Assembly: GCA_026984795.1 (NCBI GenBank)
Contig: JALSRK010000073.1
Coordinates: 223,930-287,929 of the forward strand
DNA length: 64,000 nucleotides
Direction: 5' to 3'
Source: Solibacteraceae bacterium
Lineage (GTDB): Bacteria; Acidobacteriota; Terriglobia; Bryobacterales; Bryobacteraceae
Part shown: in pieces, positions 18,525 to 27,151 of the stretch
Position numbering within the stretch: position 1 is the first letter of the stretch
How the letters are laid out: every line of letters starts with the position of its first letter
Notes under the pieces: generated by a model
The model's input: only the letters and a program-made list of their open reading frames with translations
Database searches by the model: none
Told to the model about the DNA's origin: nothing
Made by a program: the position numbers and the translations under genes

Positions 18525-20408
18525 ATGCTCGAGGACCAGGACTTGATCGCCCTCCAAGAGGCGCGCAGCAAAGTGGAGGCCGCTTACGCCGCTTGGCAGA
18601 AATACCGCACCTTCACCCAGGAGCAGATCGACGCCGTCGTCGAAGCCGCCGCGGAAGCCGGTCGCCGTGAGGCGCTCGGCCTCGCCAAAATGGCGGTCGA
18701 GGAGACCGCCATGGGCAACGTCCGCGACAAGCTCGCCAAGAATCTGCTCAATGCGGACCTGCTGCCCAAGAAGATGCGGGGAATGAAGACCGTCGGCGTG
18801 CTCCGCGAGCTTCCGGACGAGAAGGTCATCGAGGTCGGCGTACCCATGGGCGTGGTCGCCGCTATCGTCCCCACCACCAACCCCACCTCCACCGCGATCT
18901 TCAAGACCCTGATTTCGCTCAAGTCCGGCAACGCCGTCGTCATCAGCCCCCACCCCCGGGCCAAGAAATGCACCTGCTACACCGCGGACTTGCTCGGCGG
19001 GGCCGCTGAGAAGGCCGGCGCGCCGGCCGGACTGATCCAGTGCCTGGAGAACATCACTCTCCAGAGCACGCAGGAGTTGATGCGCCACCGCCGGACGGCC
19101 ATCATCCTCGCCACCGGCGGTCAAGGACTGGTCCGCGCGGCTTATTCCAGCGGCAAGCCCGCCCTGGGCGTGGGGCCGGGCAACGTGCCCATCCTCGTCG
19201 AAAAGACCGCCGACGTCGCCGACGCGGTCGCCAAGATCGTCCAGGGCAAGTCGTTCGACTACGGTACCGTCTGTTCCAGCGAGCAGGTCCTCGTGACCTG
19301 CCGGGCCCTCCAGCAGCAGGTTCTCGAGGAACTTCGGAAAAACAAAGCGTACATTGCCACCGAGGCCGAAGCCGAAGCGCTGGGACGCTTGTTGATCACT
19401 CCAAAAGGCACTGTCAAACCGGAGTGCGTCGGCCAGTCCCCGGTCCGCATCGCCCGGATGGCCGGCTTCGAAGTCCCGCCGGACACCTCCATCATCGCCG
19501 CCGGGATCAAGGGCGTCGGCCCGGACCATCCGCTGTCCCGCGAGAAGCTCTCGCCCGTGCTCGCCCTCTACTTCGCCGAGGACTTCGAAGGCGCCATGCG
19601 CGCTTGCGAACAGGTCCTCCAGCTTGGCGGTCTGGGCCACACCTGCGTCATCTTCTCCCGCGACGAAGCCCGCATCCGGGAGTTCGGGCTGCGGATGCCC
19701 GCCTTCCGCGTCCTGGTGAACACGCCTTCACCCCAGGGTTCCGTCGGCGTCACCACGAACGTCTTCCCGTCGATGACGCTTGGCTGCGGCGCGGTCGCCG
19801 GCAATTCCACCAGCGACAACGTCGGCCCCCAGCACCTGATCAACGTCAAGCGCATCGCCTACGCTGTCCGCAGCGCCGAGGAGGCCTTGCCGGTACCGGA
19901 AGTCGAGACCGCCGAGACGGCCGCACCCGCCGCGCCGGCCCCAGCGCCCGCGCCTATTGCTGCTGCCCCAGCCGCTGCCGGCCGCGGCCTCACCCAGGAA
20001 GCCGTCGAGGCGATCGTCGAGAAGTATCTCCGCAGCCGCGGAGTCGTCGAATCCCCAGCGCAGGCGCCAATGTCGCGCCACTCCGCCGGCACCGTCGCCG
20101 AGATCGTGGACCGGTTCCTCGCCGGCCGCCGGGCCGCCGCCAAGAGCGCCGCGGCGAGCTGCCAGTGTCCCCTGGTCGCTTCTCCTTCTTCTCAGTCCGC
20201 CTCCAGCCCACAGGCTCCCTCCCCGCCATCGCCGGCTGCTGCCGAACCCCCCCAGGTGCGCATCGCTGATTTCGTCTGCGAGAACGACGTGCGGGAAGCG
20301 ATCGAGAACAACCGGAAGATCTTCATCGGACCGCGCACTATCGTTACCCCCGCGGCCCGCGAACTCGCCGCTAGAGGTGATATCCTCGTTCTCGCGGAGC
20401 GGAAATGA
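18525..20408 (+). CDS. CoA-acylating aldehyde dehydrogenase with composite microcompartment-targeting tail
   Basis: A 627-residue protein. Residues 1-450 are an acylating aldehyde dehydrogenase (AdhE N-terminal / EutE / SauS class) that turns an aldehyde, NAD and CoA into acyl-CoA. Motifs are [24 protein letters not shown] and the catalytic cysteine Cys250 in [10 protein letters not shown]. The tail is unusual: an Ala-Pro linker (~455-486), an amphipathic helix [18 protein letters not shown] (489-506), a second helix [17 protein letters not shown] (522-538), another Ala/Ser/Pro linker, and a terminal module (578-627) with [16 protein letters not shown] ... [10 protein letters not shown]. That module resembles the short N-terminal segment of EutQ and EutT. 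The helices look like shell encapsulation peptides. It follows the BMC-H gene and is coupled by ATGA to the next gene. Confidence 0.93.
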   Translation: MLEDQDLIALQEARSKVEAAYAAWQKYRTFTQEQIDAVVEAAAEAGRREALGLAKMAVEETAMGNVRDKLAKNLLNADLLPKKMRGMKTVGVLRELPDEKVIEVGVPMGVVAAIVPTTNPTSTAIFKTLISLKSGNAVVISPHPRAKKCTCYTADLLGGAAEKAGAPAGLIQCLENITLQSTQELMRHRRTAIILATGGQGLVRAAYSSGKPALGVGPGNVPILVEKTADVADAVAKIVQGKSFDYGTVCSSEQVLVTCRALQQQVLEELRKNKAYIATEAEAEALGRLLITPKGTVKPECVGQSPVRIARMAGFEVPPDTSIIAAGIKGVGPDHPLSREKLSPVLALYFAEDFEGAMRACEQVLQLGGLGHTCVIFSRDEARIREFGLRMPAFRVLVNTPSPQGSVGVTTNVFPSMTLGCGAVAGNSTSDNVGPQHLINVKRIAYAVRSAEEALPVPEVETAETAAPAAPAPAPAPIAAAPAAAGRGLTQEAVEAIVEKYLRSRGVVESPAQAPMSRHSAGTVAEIVDRFLAGRRAAAKSAAASCQCPLVASPSSQSASSPQAPSPPSPAAAEPPQVRIADFVCENDVREAIENNRKIFIGPRTIVTPAARELAARGDILVLAERK

Positions 20409-20905
20409 GATCCGACTTGGACTCCCTGAAGACTGAGATCGAGAAGCATCTCGATCAGAGCGATTTTGCCGTCTTCCACGGGCACCCGCGGTTTCCCACC
20501 CCCGGCAACGTCGTTCCTTGGGACAGCGAGCAGTACCCGGACTTTCGGGCCTTTCTGGACGTCGCCCGGCGTCTCGGCGTTCGCCTTGTCGTGTTCCATC
20601 ACCGCCGCCTGGAATCCGGCTTCATCGACCACATCCTCGAGCGGCTCGAGTCTGCCGATATTTCCGACGAGGAATACGCGGAAATCCATCGCCGCGTGCG
20701 CGAGTTGCGTGTTTACGAGGGGTTCACGTCGGCGGTGGAACTTTCCTTCGACTATCAAGGCCGCGTCTACCTGTTCAACCGCCGCAGCGAGTGGTACAAC
20801 GAGTTGCTTGAGATCGCCGACGACGTGGGTGCATTCGACGAGGAAGAAGAGGAGTTGGAGGGGCTCGACGAGGAAGATGCCGGACCGTATTTCTCGCGGA
20901 ACTGA
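20405..20905 (+). CDS. unknown protein coupled to the microcompartment aldehyde dehydrogenase
   Basis: A 166-residue protein whose ATG overlaps the aldehyde dehydrogenase stop (ATGA). It is soluble, has no signal peptide, and ends in a strongly acidic tail (DEEEEELEGLDEEDAG). The N-terminal half carries FAVFHGHPRFPTPGNVVPWDSEQYPDFRAFLDVARRLGVRLVVFHHRRLE, followed by a possible strand pair (VELSFDYQGRVYLFNRRSEWYNELL). I recognise no family. Tight coupling suggests that it works with the shell protein and dehydrogenase. Confidence 0.7.
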   Translation: MRSDLDSLKTEIEKHLDQSDFAVFHGHPRFPTPGNVVPWDSEQYPDFRAFLDVARRLGVRLVVFHHRRLESGFIDHILERLESADISDEEYAEIHRRVRELRVYEGFTSAVELSFDYQGRVYLFNRRSEWYNELLEIADDVGAFDEEEEELEGLDEEDAGPYFSRN

Positions 20906-21001
20906 GGCGTCCCCCGGAGCCCATCAAGGGCGGTCACCGGCTGCGGCGGAAGGGTTCGCCGGGCGTCCCGAGAGTCCTCCCATGATTCCCGAACTTCCCT
21001 C

Positions 21002-22744
21002 ATGACCCCGGCTTTCGCACGCTGGATCCCGCCCGAGGAGTCCCCGGCAGGGATCGAATCCCTGGCCGCCGCCCTCGGCCTCGCCCTCCCTGCCGCCCGC
21101 GTCCTCTGGCGCCGCGGTTACCGCGAGCCGGCCGCGGCCCGGCGCTTTCTGCAGCCCTCTCTCGACGATCTCCACGATCCTTTCTTGATGCGCGACATGG
21201 ACCGCGCCGCCCAACGCTTGGCGCGGGCCGTCCGGTCCAAGGAACCTGTTTTCCTCTACGGCGACTACGACGTGGATGGCGCTACCTCGGTGGTCATCCT
21301 CAGGGCCGTCCTCGAGCGCTTGGGAGCCCCCGTCCGCTTCCATGTGCCGGACCGTTTCGGCGAAGGCTACGGCATGCGGCCGGAAATCATCGAGCGGGCC
21401 GCCGCCGAAGGCGCCCGCCTCGTCGTCAGCGTGGATACGGGGATCCGCGCCACCTCCGCCGTCGCCCGCGCGGCCGAGCTAGGCATCGACGTCATCGTTA
21501 CCGACCATCACCTACCCGAGGCCGCCCTGCCGCCCGCCTACGCCATCGTCAATCCGAACCGCCCGGATTGCGCCTACCCCGACAAGAACCTCTGCGGCGC
21601 CGGCGTTACGCTCAAACTCATCCAGGCTCTCCTGCTCAGCCTGCGGCATTCGCCCGAACGCGCCGAAGCCTTGCTTGCTTCGCTGCTGAAGCTGGTCTCC
21701 ATCGCCACCGTCGCCGACGTCGTCCCCCTCACCGGCGAGAACCGCATCATCGTCAGGCACGGACTTGACGGGCTGCGTTCCACTACCAGCCCCGGCCTGC
21801 GCGCGCTGTTGGACGTGGCGGGCTTCTCCGACGGCCAGCGCCCTACCGCCGGCCAGGTGGCCTTCCGCGTCGCCCCGCGCATCAACGCCGCCGGGCGTAT
21901 GGCGAACGCCGCCGACGTGGTGGAGCTGTTCCTCACCGACGACGAGTCCCACGCCCGCGAGCTGGCCGCGATGCTCCACGAGCGGAACCGCGACCGCCAG
22001 CAGCAGGAAGCGGCGATCCTCGAGGCGATCCTCGCCCAGTGCGAGACCGACCCGGTCACCGATGATCGCCGCGCCTTGGTCTTCGCCGGCGAGGGCTGGC
22101 ATCGCGGCGTGCTCGGCATCGTCGCCGGCCGCCTCGCTGAGCGCTTCCACCGCCCGGTCTTCGTCCTCGCGATCGACCTGGCCGCCGGCGAGGCCCAGGG
22201 CTCCGGGCGGAGCATCCCGGAGTTCCATCTGCTCGAGGCTTTAGAATCGATGTCCGGGCTCTTCACCCGCTTCGGCGGCCACCGCCAGGCCGCGGGCGTC
22301 ACCCTGCCCGCCGCCCGCCTCGACGAGTTCCGCCGGCGGCTCCAGGACTACGCTGCCGCGCGCCTCGCTCCGGAAGACCTCCGCCCCGTCCGCGAGATCG
22401 ACGCCCGGCTGCGTTTCGACGAGCTGTCGGACCGCACCGCCGCCGATGTGCTCGCCCTCGAGCCCTTCGGCTGCGGCAACCCGGCTCCGGTCTTCCTCGC
22501 CGAGAACGTCCTGGTCGAACGCGAGCCGCGAGTCTTCAAGGAAAGACACGTCCGACTCTGCCTGCGCCAGGGCCGCCGGACGGTCTGGATGAAGGCTTGG
22601 AACTTCGCTGGCCGCCTCGCCGGCCTCGCTCCGGGCTCCGCGGCCGACGTGCTCTTCCAAATCGAAGAGGACCGGTACGCCGCCGCCCGCGGCTACCCCG
22701 GCTGGAGCCTGGTGCTCAAGGATCTGCGGGAGGCGCGGTCCTGA
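21002..22744 (+). CDS. recJ: single-stranded-DNA exonuclease RecJ
   Basis: A 580-residue DHH-family 5'-3' exonuclease used in recombination, mismatch and base-excision repair. The motifs are FLYGDYDVDGATSVVIL (motif I), VDTGIRA, IVTDHHLPE (DHH), and RINAAGRM with RFGGHRQAAGVTLP (DHHA1). The C-terminal OB-like region (FAGRLAGLAPGSAADVLFQIEED) is also recognisable. The length is normal for the family. ATG 21002 sits about 96 bp after the preceding gene. Confidence 0.97.
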   Translation: MTPAFARWIPPEESPAGIESLAAALGLALPAARVLWRRGYREPAAARRFLQPSLDDLHDPFLMRDMDRAAQRLARAVRSKEPVFLYGDYDVDGATSVVILRAVLERLGAPVRFHVPDRFGEGYGMRPEIIERAAAEGARLVVSVDTGIRATSAVARAAELGIDVIVTDHHLPEAALPPAYAIVNPNRPDCAYPDKNLCGAGVTLKLIQALLLSLRHSPERAEALLASLLKLVSIATVADVVPLTGENRIIVRHGLDGLRSTTSPGLRALLDVAGFSDGQRPTAGQVAFRVAPRINAAGRMANAADVVELFLTDDESHARELAAMLHERNRDRQQQEAAILEAILAQCETDPVTDDRRALVFAGEGWHRGVLGIVAGRLAERFHRPVFVLAIDLAAGEAQGSGRSIPEFHLLEALESMSGLFTRFGGHRQAAGVTLPAARLDEFRRRLQDYAAARLAPEDLRPVREIDARLRFDELSDRTAADVLALEPFGCGNPAPVFLAENVLVEREPRVFKERHVRLCLRQGRRTVWMKAWNFAGRLAGLAPGSAADVLFQIEEDRYAAARGYPGWSLVLKDLREARS

Positions 22745-23144
22745 GTCCTCTGGTCCTCGGGCCGGGATCTGCCGTTCCCCCGATGGAACCGCTGCCGAAA
22801 TGGGGGCTCGTCGGTGGCCGGAGACAATTGGAGCATCCAAGCCTCTGCTACCGGCTGGAGAGCTCCGTTGTAACGAGTTGCGGTTGGGGAAGGGAAGCCG
22901 GATGCAGTGCCCGAGGGGCGGATCTGTCACCTCCGGCCGCCCAGGCGCGGGAAGCAACGCTTTTTCTCGGGTTCCGGCGCGGGGATCGTCCTTCCCTCTC
23001 ATCGCGGAGGCGCCCGCCTCCCGCTCGGGACAGCCGCGGCGGACACTCCGGAGGCTCTTGAAGTTCCCAGGTGCGATGCCGGCGCGCTGAGAATCGGGGA
23101 AACCGGCGGCAACGGACGGCGCACCCGCCGCGTCCCGGAACATA
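22745..23144. other. 400-base gap without a recognisable gene
   Basis: GC-rich sequence between recJ and a HEAT-repeat gene. No frame gives a recognisable protein. I looked for riboswitch or catalytic RNA patterns (cobalamin, RNase P, SRP, TPP) and found none convincing. CATAAT just before the next start codon may be a -10-like box, but no -35 is clear. Confidence 0.45.
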
Positions 23145-24461
23145 ATGGTTACCATGATGCCTCGTAGCCCGGCTGTCCTCGCAGCAGTTGTGTTGAGCGT
23201 TTCTTTGTTCGCTCAGGACCCCTCGAGTCCCGACCCGAAGGAGCGTGTTCGGGCAGCCAGACAACTCGCCGAGCAAGGCTCTACCGCAATCCCGGTACTG
23301 GCAAGACTCCTGAAGGATCCCGAGTACAGGGTCCGGCTTCAGGCGGTGAAGTCGATTGTCAAGATCGGCACCCAACACAGCATCGCCCCGTTGGTGGAAG
23401 CTACGAAAGACCCCGATCCGGAGATCCAGATCCGCGCCATCGACGGCCTGGTGAACTTCTACCTTCCAGGCTATGTCACCAGTGGCTGGTTCGGCTCTAT
23501 CAAGAAGACCGGCACCGCGATCAAGGGGATGTTCACCGACACCAACGACGCGGTGATCCGGCCCGACATCCGGGTGCGGCCCGAGGTGATCGAGGCTCTC
23601 GGGAAGCTGGCGCGGGGCGGGGCCAGCATGAAGGTCCGCGCCAATGCCGCCCGCGCCCTGGGTATCCTTCGCGGCCGGGCGGCCGTACCGGATTTGATCG
23701 AGGCGATCAAGACGACCAAGAACTCGGAAGTAATCTACGAGGCCCTGATCGCTTTGCAGAAGATCCGCGACCAAAGCGCCGCCCCAGAGATCGTCTTCCT
23801 GTTGCGGGATCTGGACGACCGGGTGCAGATCGCCGCCATCGAGACGGTCGGGCTGCTGCAGTACCACAAGGCCCTGCCCCAGCTCTACGATGTACTTGCC
23901 AACGCCCGCAACAAGAAGATCCGCCGGGCGGCGCTGACGGCTATCGCCATGTTGCCGGATGAGAAGAGCCGGCCCTACTATGACCAGTACATTACCGACA
24001 AGGACCCGCTGATGCGCGCCGCCGCCGCCGAGGGCTACGGCCGGCTGAAAAATCCCGCCGACCTGCGGATGCTCCAGACCTACTTCGACAGCGAGAAAAA
24101 GATGAATCCGCGCCTCTCGCTGGCCTTTGCGCTGGTGATGCTGGGCCGGACGGACTTGGGCGAGTTCACGCCTCTCCAGTATTTGATCCATACGCTGAAC
24201 TCCGCCTCGTTCCGTGGGGTGGCCGAGCCTTTCCTCGTGGAGCTGGCCCGGGAACGCCGCGTCCGGGAGAGCCTCTACAAAGCCCTGGACGGAGCCTCGC
24301 GGGACGAGAAGATCGGCATCGCCCGGGTGCTGGCCCGCAGCGGCGGCGAGGACAGCATTCCGCACCTCGAACGGCTGGTCCGGGATCCTGACAACGAGGT
24401 CTCTACGGAAGCCGCCACCGCACTGCGAATTCTCCGGGCGCGGTTGGGTTCGGGACGCTGA
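23145..24461 (+). CDS. secreted HEAT-repeat protein
   Basis: A 438-residue protein with a signal peptide (MVTMMPRSPAVLAAVVLSVSLFAQ). Start candidates at 23145, 23154 and 23157 are all in frame; 23145 has GGAA upstream. The mature protein is built of HEAT/PBS-lyase-like helix pairs: RVRAARQLAEQGSTAIPVLARLL, YRVRLQAVKSIVKIG, VRANAARALGILRGRAAVPDL, IRRAALTAIAMLPDE, and EKIGIARVLARSGGEDSIPHLERLV. It is a protein-protein interaction scaffold with no catalytic motif. It is followed 115 bp later by the tetraheme cytochrome and may be expressed with it. Confidence 0.85.
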   Translation: MVTMMPRSPAVLAAVVLSVSLFAQDPSSPDPKERVRAARQLAEQGSTAIPVLARLLKDPEYRVRLQAVKSIVKIGTQHSIAPLVEATKDPDPEIQIRAIDGLVNFYLPGYVTSGWFGSIKKTGTAIKGMFTDTNDAVIRPDIRVRPEVIEALGKLARGGASMKVRANAARALGILRGRAAVPDLIEAIKTTKNSEVIYEALIALQKIRDQSAAPEIVFLLRDLDDRVQIAAIETVGLLQYHKALPQLYDVLANARNKKIRRAALTAIAMLPDEKSRPYYDQYITDKDPLMRAAAAEGYGRLKNPADLRMLQTYFDSEKKMNPRLSLAFALVMLGRTDLGEFTPLQYLIHTLNSASFRGVAEPFLVELARERRVRESLYKALDGASRDEKIGIARVLARSGGEDSIPHLERLVRDPDNEVSTEAATALRILRARLGSGR

Positions 24462-24576
24462 GCCCCGGGCTCCTTCCGCATGCTATCCTGGGCTTGATTC
24501 CGTCCCCATCCAGGGACGGCGCCGGCTGCGGAGGGGAACGCCGCCAGGCCGGTCCTTTCTTAGGAGTTCCGATCTC

Positions 24577-25677
24577 ATGAAAAAGTTGTTCGTCATGGCT
24601 TCCACGGTGGTCTGCGTCTCGGTAGCGTGGGGAGCCGGTTTGATTCCGGGCAACGCCGAGCGGGGCGCCCAAGTCTTCGATGCCAAGGGCTGCGGCTCCT
24701 GCCACGCGTTGAACGGCAGGGGCGGCAACGGCGCACCCGATCTGGCCAGCAAGCCCCGGGGCCGTTTCACCCCCGCTCTGCTGGCGGCGGCAATGTGGAA
24801 CCACGGTCCCCGGATGTGGGACCGGATGAAAGGCGAGAGCGGGAGTGTTCCGGCCCTGACGCCGCTGGAGGCGGCGGACCTGTTCGCCTACCTCTACACC
24901 TTCCGCCATTCCGAAGAACAGGGCGATCCGGAGCGCGGCCGAAAAGTGTTCGAGGCGAAAGGCTGCGCTTCCTGCCACGCCGGTTCCGGAGGGGCTTCGC
25001 CGGTGAACCGGTGGAGATCGATCGGCGATCCGATCGAGCTGGCGCGGGAGATGTGGAACCACGCGGATCGCATGGCGGAAGCGGTGCAGAAGAGCAAAAA
25101 GGATTGGCCGCGGCTCACGGGCCGGGATCTGGCCGACATCGTCGCCTACGCCCGTGGCGAGCCCAGCGGCCAACGAGGCGTTTCCCGGCTGGCGATGGCT
25201 TCCGCCGAGACCGGCGAGACGCTCTTCCGGGAGAAGGGTTGCGCGAAGTGTCACACCGGCGCGCAGTCGTTGGCCGGCAAATCCGCGTCCCGAACGTTCT
25301 CCGACCTTGCGGCGGCCATGTGGAACCACGTGCCTGAGATGGGAAGCCGGCGGCGCAGTTTGCGCCCCGAGGAAATGACCCGGCTCGTGGGTTACCTTTG
25401 GTCGATCCAGTACTTCGACGAGGCCGGGGACCCCGCGGCCGGCTTGAGGGTCGCCGTCGAGCGCGGTTGCGTCTCTTGCCACGGCCGGCTTCCCGCCGCC
25501 GGCGCCCCGCGCTTCACCGCGCTGGCCGGCAGACTCGACTCCGTCCGTTTCATCGCCAACGTCTGGAACCACGGCGAGGCCATGAGAAACGCCATGGGCG
25601 TAAACGGCAAACCCTGGCCCCACCTGGACCGCACGGCCGTCAACAACCTGCTCGCTTATATCAACTCTCTCCAGTGA
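24577..25677 (+). CDS. tetraheme cytochrome c with four tandem class-I-like domains
   Basis: A 366-residue secreted protein (signal MKKLFVMASTVVCVSVAWGA). ATG 24577 has TAGGAG upstream. It contains four CxxCH haem sites: CGSCH (39-43), CASCH (130-134), CAKCH (222-226) and CVSCH (298-302), so four c-type haems are expected. Each domain carries a repeated MWNH...M or VWNH...M motif (residues ~73, 159, 248, 329), whose Met is a likely distal ligand. The tandem plan looks like repeated duplication of one mono-haem cytochrome. It should act in periplasmic electron transfer; partners are not visible. Confidence 0.92.
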   Translation: MKKLFVMASTVVCVSVAWGAGLIPGNAERGAQVFDAKGCGSCHALNGRGGNGAPDLASKPRGRFTPALLAAAMWNHGPRMWDRMKGESGSVPALTPLEAADLFAYLYTFRHSEEQGDPERGRKVFEAKGCASCHAGSGGASPVNRWRSIGDPIELAREMWNHADRMAEAVQKSKKDWPRLTGRDLADIVAYARGEPSGQRGVSRLAMASAETGETLFREKGCAKCHTGAQSLAGKSASRTFSDLAAAMWNHVPEMGSRRRSLRPEEMTRLVGYLWSIQYFDEAGDPAAGLRVAVERGCVSCHGRLPAAGAPRFTALAGRLDSVRFIANVWNHGEAMRNAMGVNGKPWPHLDRTAVNNLLAYINSLQ

Positions 25678-25913
25678 GTCCTCTGCCCGAAGCGCTCTAC
25701 CGGACGGCTCGAAGACTCGCTCGCGCCGGCCCCCGCCGCTGCAGAACGGCCGGAGCCCGGGTGTCCATCCTGCCGGCGGCGGGGCCGTCCCGCGTTCTTG
25801 GAATCCACGCAAGGTATGATTGAGATAACTACACCTCCGGACCTTCGGGGACCGCTTGGACGGCGTCTCAGGTTCGGGGCTGTGCCGGCGATCTGATCCG
25901 GCGTGAGTGAGTT

Positions 25914-26468
25914 GTGCGTTCCGATTGGAAACAGGAAATCGAAGCGGCGGTGAGCCGGCAAGATTGGGACGCCTTGCGGGACCTGGCGCAGGGCGGGCTC
26001 CCACGGGTTGTGCGCTTTCTCATGGGCCGGCTCTATAGCGGCGACGATTCTGAGAAATGGAGAGCCGTCCGGGGCTTCGGCGCGCTCGCCGCCGACCGGT
26101 CGGTCCTCGATTCTCACCGTGCGGCTGACCTGATGCGAAGGTTCGTCTGGGCGCTGAACGATGAATCGGGAAGCGTCCCGTACGGTGTGCCGGAAGCGAT
26201 GGGTGAGATTCTCGCTGTCCGCTCCGAGCTGCGGCCTGTGTTTCTGCCGATCTTGTGCTCGCTGTTGACCCAGGAAGAGATGAGCCAGACCGGTCCGGTT
26301 GAGAGAGGCGCCATCTGGGCGGTAGGCCGTATTGGTCCACCCGCGGGTCAGCAATTCCCTGAGGTGGTCAAAGCTCTCCAAGCCGCTGCTTCCGGCCACC
26401 CTGACCCCGATACCAGGCAGACGGCCGCGCATTCACTGGCCGCCGTTACCGGAGGGTTGGCCACGTGA
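25914..26468 (+). CDS. HEAT-repeat protein, DVU0298-like
   Basis: A 184-residue soluble protein starting at GTG 25914. Helical HEAT-like repeats are seen: WDALRDLAQGGLPRVVRFLMGRLYSGDDSEKWRAVRGFGALAADR and ERGAIWAVGRIGPPAGQQFPEVVKALQAA. The arrangement W-(D)-L ... W-RAV-GFG ... RG-IWA-GR resembles the DVU0298 family known from anaerobes. The stop overlaps the start of the Crp-like gene by four bases, so the two are translationally coupled. The role is unknown; regulation of, or by, the Crp-like protein is an inference. Confidence 0.75.
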   Translation: MRSDWKQEIEAAVSRQDWDALRDLAQGGLPRVVRFLMGRLYSGDDSEKWRAVRGFGALAADRSVLDSHRAADLMRRFVWALNDESGSVPYGVPEAMGEILAVRSELRPVFLPILCSLLTQEEMSQTGPVERGAIWAVGRIGPPAGQQFPEVVKALQAAASGHPDPDTRQTAAHSLAAVTGGLAT

Positions 26469-27145
26469 AACGTTCTTTGGAACGCCGGCTTGCCGCCGTC
26501 CCGCTGCTGGCCGGACTGAGTCCTGCCGAGATCGCCGCCCTGGCGGGGGTTGCGGTGGAGAAACGGTTCGAGGCAGGCTCGGTCTTGTTCCGCGAAGGGG
26601 AACCGTGCCATGGAGTCTTCTTCATCCTTTCCGGGCGGGCGAAGATTTTCAAGACCTCATCCACGGGCCGTGAGATCACTCTGGCGGTGGAGGCCGCCCC
26701 GTCGAGCGTGGCCGAAGTGCCCTTGTTCGACGGAGGCCCCTACCCGGCCTCGGTCGCCGCCCTGGAACCGGTGACCGTCGCCTTCATCGACGCGCGTGAT
26801 TTTCAGCGGGTGTGCCGGACGCACCCGGAAGTGGCTTTGAAGATGCTCGCTTCAGCCGGGCGGCGGCTCCGGCAGCTTGTCGGGGTCATCGAACGGGTGA
26901 CCTTCGGCAGCGTCCGCCAGCGGCTCGCCGGCCTGCTCGTGGAAATGGGCCGTGAGGCGGGGAGCCCACGGTTTCCTTTGACCTTCACCCACCAGGAGCT
27001 GGCTTCGCGCCTCGGCACTGTAAGAGAGGTGGTTTCCCGCAACATAAGCCGCTTCCAGGCTGAAGGGCTCATCCGCATCGGAGGCCGAAGGGTCGAACTG
27101 TTGGATCCACAGGGACTCGAGCGCGAAGCCGAAACGGAGTTCTGA
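26465..27145 (+). CDS. Crp/Fnr-family transcriptional regulator
   Basis: A 226-residue protein starting at GTG 26465. The N-terminal cyclic-nucleotide-binding fold (residues ~10-125) has the glycine-rich turns EAGSVLFREGEPCHGVFFILSGRAKIF. The C-terminal winged helix (~150-215) contains FTHQELASRLGTVREVVSRNISRFQAEGLI, the standard Crp/Fnr DNA-recognition helix. The N-terminal cysteine cluster that would hold an FNR-type iron-sulfur centre is absent. The effector is unknown. It overlaps the DVU0298-like gene. Confidence 0.92.
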   Translation: MKRSLERRLAAVPLLAGLSPAEIAALAGVAVEKRFEAGSVLFREGEPCHGVFFILSGRAKIFKTSSTGREITLAVEAAPSSVAEVPLFDGGPYPASVAALEPVTVAFIDARDFQRVCRTHPEVALKMLASAGRRLRQLVGVIERVTFGSVRQRLAGLLVEMGREAGSPRFPLTFTHQELASRLGTVREVVSRNISRFQAEGLIRIGGRRVELLDPQGLEREAETEF

Positions 27146-27151
27146 ATCCGG

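Noticed and set aside
22745..23144. A possible riboswitch or structural RNA upstream of the HEAT protein
   Set aside because: I found no conserved core of the cobalamin, TPP, SAM, RNase P or SRP families, only GC-rich sequence. A covariance-model search would decide.
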